Source of the DNA: Symbiopectobacterium purcellii
GTDB taxonomy: Bacteria; Pseudomonadota; Gammaproteobacteria; Enterobacterales; Enterobacteriaceae
Length of the DNA: 64,000 nucleotides
Reading direction: 5' to 3'
Assembly (NCBI RefSeq): GCF_019797845.1
Contig: NZ_CP081864.1
Location: 2,294,001-2,358,000 of the forward strand
In this document: positions 61,041 through 64,000 of the stretch, piece after piece
Numbering within the stretch: the stretch's first letter is position 1
Layout: every line of letters begins with the position of its first letter
The notes under the pieces: generated by a model
The model's database searches: none
What the model was told of the DNA's origin: nothing
What the model saw: only the letters and a program-made list of their open reading frames with translations
Made by a program: the position numbers and the translations under genes

Positions 61041-61247
61041 TCACTCAACCAGCGTTTGCGCTTTATAGATACTGCGGTAATGCTTCAACCGAGCTTCAAA
61101 ATAGGCTCTTTTTTCCGGTGGGATTTTCTGAGCGATTGTATCTGCGCATATTTCGCGCTTCTGGCTTTCCATAAAGGCGACTGTCGATGCAGCAAAATCT
61201 GCATACTTGTCACTGTATTCGAGAATCATCTTTTCAAAATTAATCAT
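61041..61247 (-). CDS. Small protein of unknown function upstream of the SopB-like gene
   Basis: 68 residues starting MINFEKMILEYSDKYADFAA at the ATG at 61247, with GGGAGGA nine bases upstream. Predicted mostly helical and charged, no signal peptide. It is 240 bp upstream of, and on the same strand as, the SopB-like gene. It is shorter than type III chaperones such as SigE (about 113 residues) and shows no clear similarity to them. Not recognised. Confidence 0.55.
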   Translation of the reverse strand: MINFEKMILEYSDKYADFAASTVAFMESQKREICADTIAQKIPPEKRAYFEARLKHYRSIYKAQTLVE

Positions 61248-61459
61248 AACAACAGATCCTCCCTTGTGGTCAGCACCATGCTGTATTAAAAATATACAAC
61301 ACCCTGTGCAAAACACGTTGTAAGCAAGACAGAAAAACATTGCAGCAGATCACAAAGTGAGCAGTCAATTTTCCTATCACGTGATATGCAGGTAACGCTG
61401 GATGCCACGTTCCTAAATGCCGTATAGTTTGTCTTTGCTGACAGGTATAGAGGACATAC

Positions 61460-61681
61460 GTGGTGTTGCGGCATTCAGTCACATCCTCCAGGATTCGCGC
61501 GATCGGTTACGATCCCGATAAACGCATATTAGAAATCGCCTTTCATAACGGTGAGATTTATCAATACCAAGATGTTCCGGAAAGAATTTATAAAAAATAC
61601 ATTTCCGAAGCAGTGGTTTCGAAAGGCCGTTTTTTCGATGGGGTGATAAAAGGAAAATTTTTATGCCGCCGACTGGCCTAA
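61460..61681 (+). CDS. KTSC domain protein
   Basis: 73 residues matching the KTSC domain (PF13619): VTSSRIRAIGYDPDKRILEI, GEIYQYQDVP, then SKGRFFDGVIKGKF. Some KTSC domains are fused to lysyl-tRNA synthetases; the stand-alone function is unknown. The start is GTG (61460), with AGAGGA upstream. Confidence 0.82.
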   Translation: MVLRHSVTSSRIRAIGYDPDKRILEIAFHNGEIYQYQDVPERIYKKYISEAVVSKGRFFDGVIKGKFLCRRLA

Positions 61682-61732
61682 TCGGGCCATAGGCGTTTTT
61701 TAAGTGACAGGCAGGCTGGGTAACAAAATGGC

Positions 61733-61755
61733 AAACGGGAGCTTAGCTCCCGTTT
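61733..61755. terminator. Bidirectional terminator between the KTSC gene and the dehydrogenase gene
   Basis: AAACGGGAGCT/AGCTCCCGTTT with a one-base loop as written (likely GCTTAGC loop), between convergent genes. Confidence 0.75.
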
Positions 61756-61803
61756 GTTGGTTAACGCTGTTGCTCACCAAGCAAAAGCCTGGTGAACGAA
61801 CAA

Positions 61804-62607
61804 TTACGGCTGCTTACCGATGTAAGCCAGGATGCCGCCGTCAACGTACAGAATGTGGCCATTCACGAAATCAGACGCGTTGGACGCCAGGAATACAGCA
61901 GGCCCCTTCAGATCGTCGGTCGTGCCCCAGCGAGCAGCTGGCGTTTTTGCGATGATGAACTGGTCAAACGGATGACGAGAGCCATCAGCCTGAATTTCAC
62001 GCAGCGGTGCAGTTTGCGGGGTAGCGATGTAGCCAGGGCCAATGCCGTTACATTGAATGTTGGCTTCACCAAATTCAGAACAGATATTTTTGGTCAGCAT
62101 TTTCAGGCCGCCTTTTGCCGCAGCATATCCAGCGACAGTTTCGCGACCCAATTCGCTCATCATAGAACAGATGTTGATGATTTTGCCGTGACCTTTTTTG
62201 ATCATCGACGGTAAAACAGCCTTGGAAACAATGAAAGGCGCGTTCAAGTCAACATCAATCACTTTACGGAAATCAGACACTTCCATTTCAAGCATCGGAG
62301 TGCGTTGAATGATACCGGCATTGTTGACCAGAATATCAATCACACAGACTTCTTCTTCGATTTTCTTAACCGTTGCGTTTACCGCCGCTTCATCAGTTAC
62401 GTCAAAGACATAACCGTGCGCTTTCAGACCAGCGTCTTTGTAAGCAGCCAGGCCTTTTTCGATCGCATCTTGTTTGATATCGTTAAAAACGATTGTCGCC
62501 CCAGCTTCGCCCAATGCACTGGCAATGGCAAAACCAATACCGTAAGAGGCCCCTGTGACCAGAGCCACTTTACCTTCAAGAGAAAACTGCTGCTGATAAT
62601 TACTCAT
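61804..62607 (-). CDS. Short-chain dehydrogenase, gluconate 5-dehydrogenase / KduD-like, KdgR-controlled
   Basis: 267 residues. NAD(P)-binding motif TGASYGIG (about 18-25), NNAGI, catalytic Ser in INICSMMSELG and YAAAK. C-terminal DFVNGHILYVDGGI is typical of IdnO/KduD-type enzymes. It differs clearly from classical Dickeya KduD but sits behind an 18/19 KdgR box. A role in reducing a pectin-derived keto-uronate (2,5-diketo-3-deoxygluconate or 4-deoxy-5-hexoseulose uronate, as for Pectobacterium DhuD-like enzymes) is inferred. Confidence 0.82.
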   Translation of the reverse strand: MSNYQQQFSLEGKVALVTGASYGIGFAIASALGEAGATIVFNDIKQDAIEKGLAAYKDAGLKAHGYVFDVTDEAAVNATVKKIEEEVCVIDILVNNAGIIQRTPMLEMEVSDFRKVIDVDLNAPFIVSKAVLPSMIKKGHGKIINICSMMSELGRETVAGYAAAKGGLKMLTKNICSEFGEANIQCNGIGPGYIATPQTAPLREIQADGSRHPFDQFIIAKTPAARWGTTDDLKGPAVFLASNASDFVNGHILYVDGGILAYIGKQP

Positions 62608-63219
62608 TTAACCATTCCCATATCGATTTAGCGAAGAGATTAAGAGCGATATGATTCACATCATCGCATCTCTGTAATCGCCCCTTCATACTTCCGTCAT
62701 CTGATACCGATCAACCAGAAGCGCGGCGCTTACTGTGAGGCTACTGCGTTAGAACAACGTAATCATATCCAGTCCTAGAGTCATAAAATACCACACGCCC
62801 CAAAAAAAAGAAACATTGTTTCATTTTAGAAGCAACGATATTTTGTGAAAAAGCTATGGAGATCAAATTTTATAGCGCGTTGTGCCACACGACTGCCCAC
62901 CATCGCCCGATTACGCTACCTGACCTTGTAGGGCACAACATCAATAAAATCAGAACGCCATCGAAGAGATTCGTAAAGAACATGCAAATTGGCAAATTGA
63001 TGAATGAAATCGCTGGATAAGCAGAATACTTTACCTCTATCATAGAGCGAGTATGAATGAGGAGTGCGCCGTTTCCTGAATCCTTCAGGTCAGGCAGCTT
63101 GCTGGAGTGAGGACATCCCCCCAGGTATCAGGGTTTTCGTCCCAGTGTGCCGCTTACAGAAAGTCTGTTTCTTTATGCGATACATCCCCCTTTTTTTATG
63201 TAGTGCGTATAGGAAAATC
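62608..63219. other. Intergenic region between the dehydrogenase and lpxP-like genes
   Basis: 612 bp between divergent genes. The dehydrogenase side carries the KdgR box at 62807. The rest has short hairpins (for example CCTGAATCCTTCAGG near 63075) but no recognised gene or RNA. Confidence 0.45.
62807..62825. promoter_or_regulatory. KdgR box upstream of the KduD-like gene
   Basis: AAAGAAACATTGTTTCATT matches the KdgR consensus at 18 of 19 positions, the best box in the window; 200 bp before the start codon. Confidence 0.88.
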
Positions 63220-64000
63220 ATGAGTTCGAGCGTTCGTTTTTGTCCTGCCTTTTTTCACTCCCGCTACTGGCTAACCTGGTTTGGTGTTACGGTACTTTTC
63301 CTTTTGGTCCAACTGCCCTACCCGGTTCTGATTCGTCTGGGTGCCCTCTTTGGTCGGTTGTCTCGGCCATTTCTTAAACGAAGAGAAACCATCGCGCGCA
63401 GGAATCTTAAACTTTGCTTCCCTACGTTAAACGACCAAGAGCAAGAAAGGCTTATTGCCGGAAATTTCGCGTCGCTGGGGATGGCACTGGTTGAAACCGG
63501 GATTGCCTGGTTTTGGCCCAACGAGCGCATTCGTAAATTATTTGACGTCCAGGGTTTGCAAAACCTCCAACGTGCTCAAGAGAACAAACGCGGTGTAATG
63601 GTGGTTGGTGTGCATTTTATGTCGTTGGAGTTGGGTGGTCGTGCCATGGGCCAGTGCCAGCCGATGATGGCGATGTATCGCCCACACAATAATCGCCTGT
63701 TAGAGTGGGTGCAGACTAAAGGCAGAATGCGCTCCAACAAAGCGATGATCGATCGCCGAAATCTAAAGGCCATGGTCGCCGCTTTGCGCCAGGGAGAAGC
63801 CGTCTGGTTTGCTCCCGATCAGGATTACGGCCCGAAAGGCAGCACCTTTGCGCCCTTCTTCGCCGTCAGCGATGTGGCAACAACCAACGGAACTTACGTC
63901 CTTTCCCGTCTGTCCGGTGCGCCTATGTTGACCATCACGCTGATCAGAAAACCAGATCTTACGGGCTATACGCTAATTATCGAGCCAGAATTGGTCGATT
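63220..64000 (+). CDS. lpxP: Lipid A acyltransferase, LpxP/LpxL family, 3' end cut by window
   Basis: 260 codons are visible and the gene runs off the right edge (relatives have about 306). Inner-membrane enzyme that adds a secondary acyl chain to Kdo2-lipid IVA. An N-terminal membrane anchor (about 17-40), the catalytic HX4E-like motif HFMSLE, then RPHNNRLLEWVQ and RMRSNKAMI match LpxP (palmitoleoyl, cold-induced in E. coli) better than LpxL. The ATG at 63220 follows AGGAAAA. Confidence 0.88.
   Translation, partial: MSSSVRFCPAFFHSRYWLTWFGVTVLFLLVQLPYPVLIRLGALFGRLSRPFLKRRETIARRNLKLCFPTLNDQEQERLIAGNFASLGMALVETGIAWFWPNERIRKLFDVQGLQNLQRAQENKRGVMVVGVHFMSLELGGRAMGQCQPMMAMYRPHNNRLLEWVQTKGRMRSNKAMIDRRNLKAMVAALRQGEAVWFAPDQDYGPKGSTFAPFFAVSDVATTNGTYVLSRLSGAPMLTITLIRKPDLTGYTLIIEPELVD

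Overview
The window is a chromosomal stretch of a pectin-degrading enterobacterium, most likely a member of the Pectobacteriaceae (the Dickeya/Pectobacterium/Brenneria group). Gene order from 1 to 16 kb and in the ydjM-tcyP-osmE-nadE and thrS-infC-rpmI-rplT-pheM-pheST-ihfA blocks follows Escherichia coli. Interspersed is a full oligogalacturonide pathway (kdgF, pelW, togMNAB, kdgM, paeX, kdgR, ogl and a short-chain dehydrogenase), which is typical of soft-rot bacteria. The genus cannot be fixed from sequence reading alone.

Layout. 0-9.7 kb: tsaB (cut by the window edge), yoaA, an IS5-family element inserted between yoaA and yoaB, yoaH, pabB, nudL, sdaA, yoaE. 10-15.9 kb: manXYZ mannose PTS, yobD, mntP behind a yybP-ykoY manganese riboswitch and a Fur box, rlmA, cspC and a frameshifted yobF. 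16.3-22.9 kb: a 31-residue membrane peptide, a Fur-box-headed Mn/Fe ABC operon (yfeABCD/sitABCD type), yniA, yniB, hxpB. 22.9-32.1 kb: pectin cluster kdgF / pelW-togMNAB / kdgM / paeX with KdgR boxes; togB is broken by one missing base. 32.2-39.1 kb: SOS gene ydjM, tcyP, osmE, nadE, a frameshifted yddG-like exporter, an ABC exporter and an NsrR-type ygbA. 39.1-46.5 kb: translation block, including a pheM attenuator, a tRNA-mimic thrS operator and infC starting at AUA. 46.9-53.5 kb: FMN-binding protein, aroP-like permease, yebO, an acetyltransferase, kdgR, ogl, htpX. 53.8-61.7 kb: accessory region with a yhjX-like transporter, its regulator ypdB, a GAF-PAS-GGDEF-EAL protein fused by deletion onto the last 55 codons of ypdA, a DUF1883-like gene, a SopB/IpgD-type phosphoinositide phosphatase (a type III effector family) and small genes. 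61.8-64 kb: KdgR-controlled dehydrogenase and the start of an lpxP-like acyltransferase.

How the genes work together. KdgM lets oligogalacturonides cross the outer membrane, PaeX deacetylates them, TogMNAB imports them, PelW and Ogl cut them to monomers, KdgF opens the unsaturated monomer, the dehydrogenase may reduce the ketone product, and KdgR represses the set through boxes seen before kdgF, pelW, kdgM, ogl and the dehydrogenase gene. kduI is not in the window.

Most notable: (1) deletion of the sensor kinase gene ypdA, leaving an orphan YpdB next to an intact YpdB operator and yhjX; (2) a SopB/IpgD-family effector in a pectinolytic bacterium; (3) an AUA start codon on infC; (4) three genes (yobF, togB, yddG) with apparent small indels, which are either real lesions or base-calling errors.
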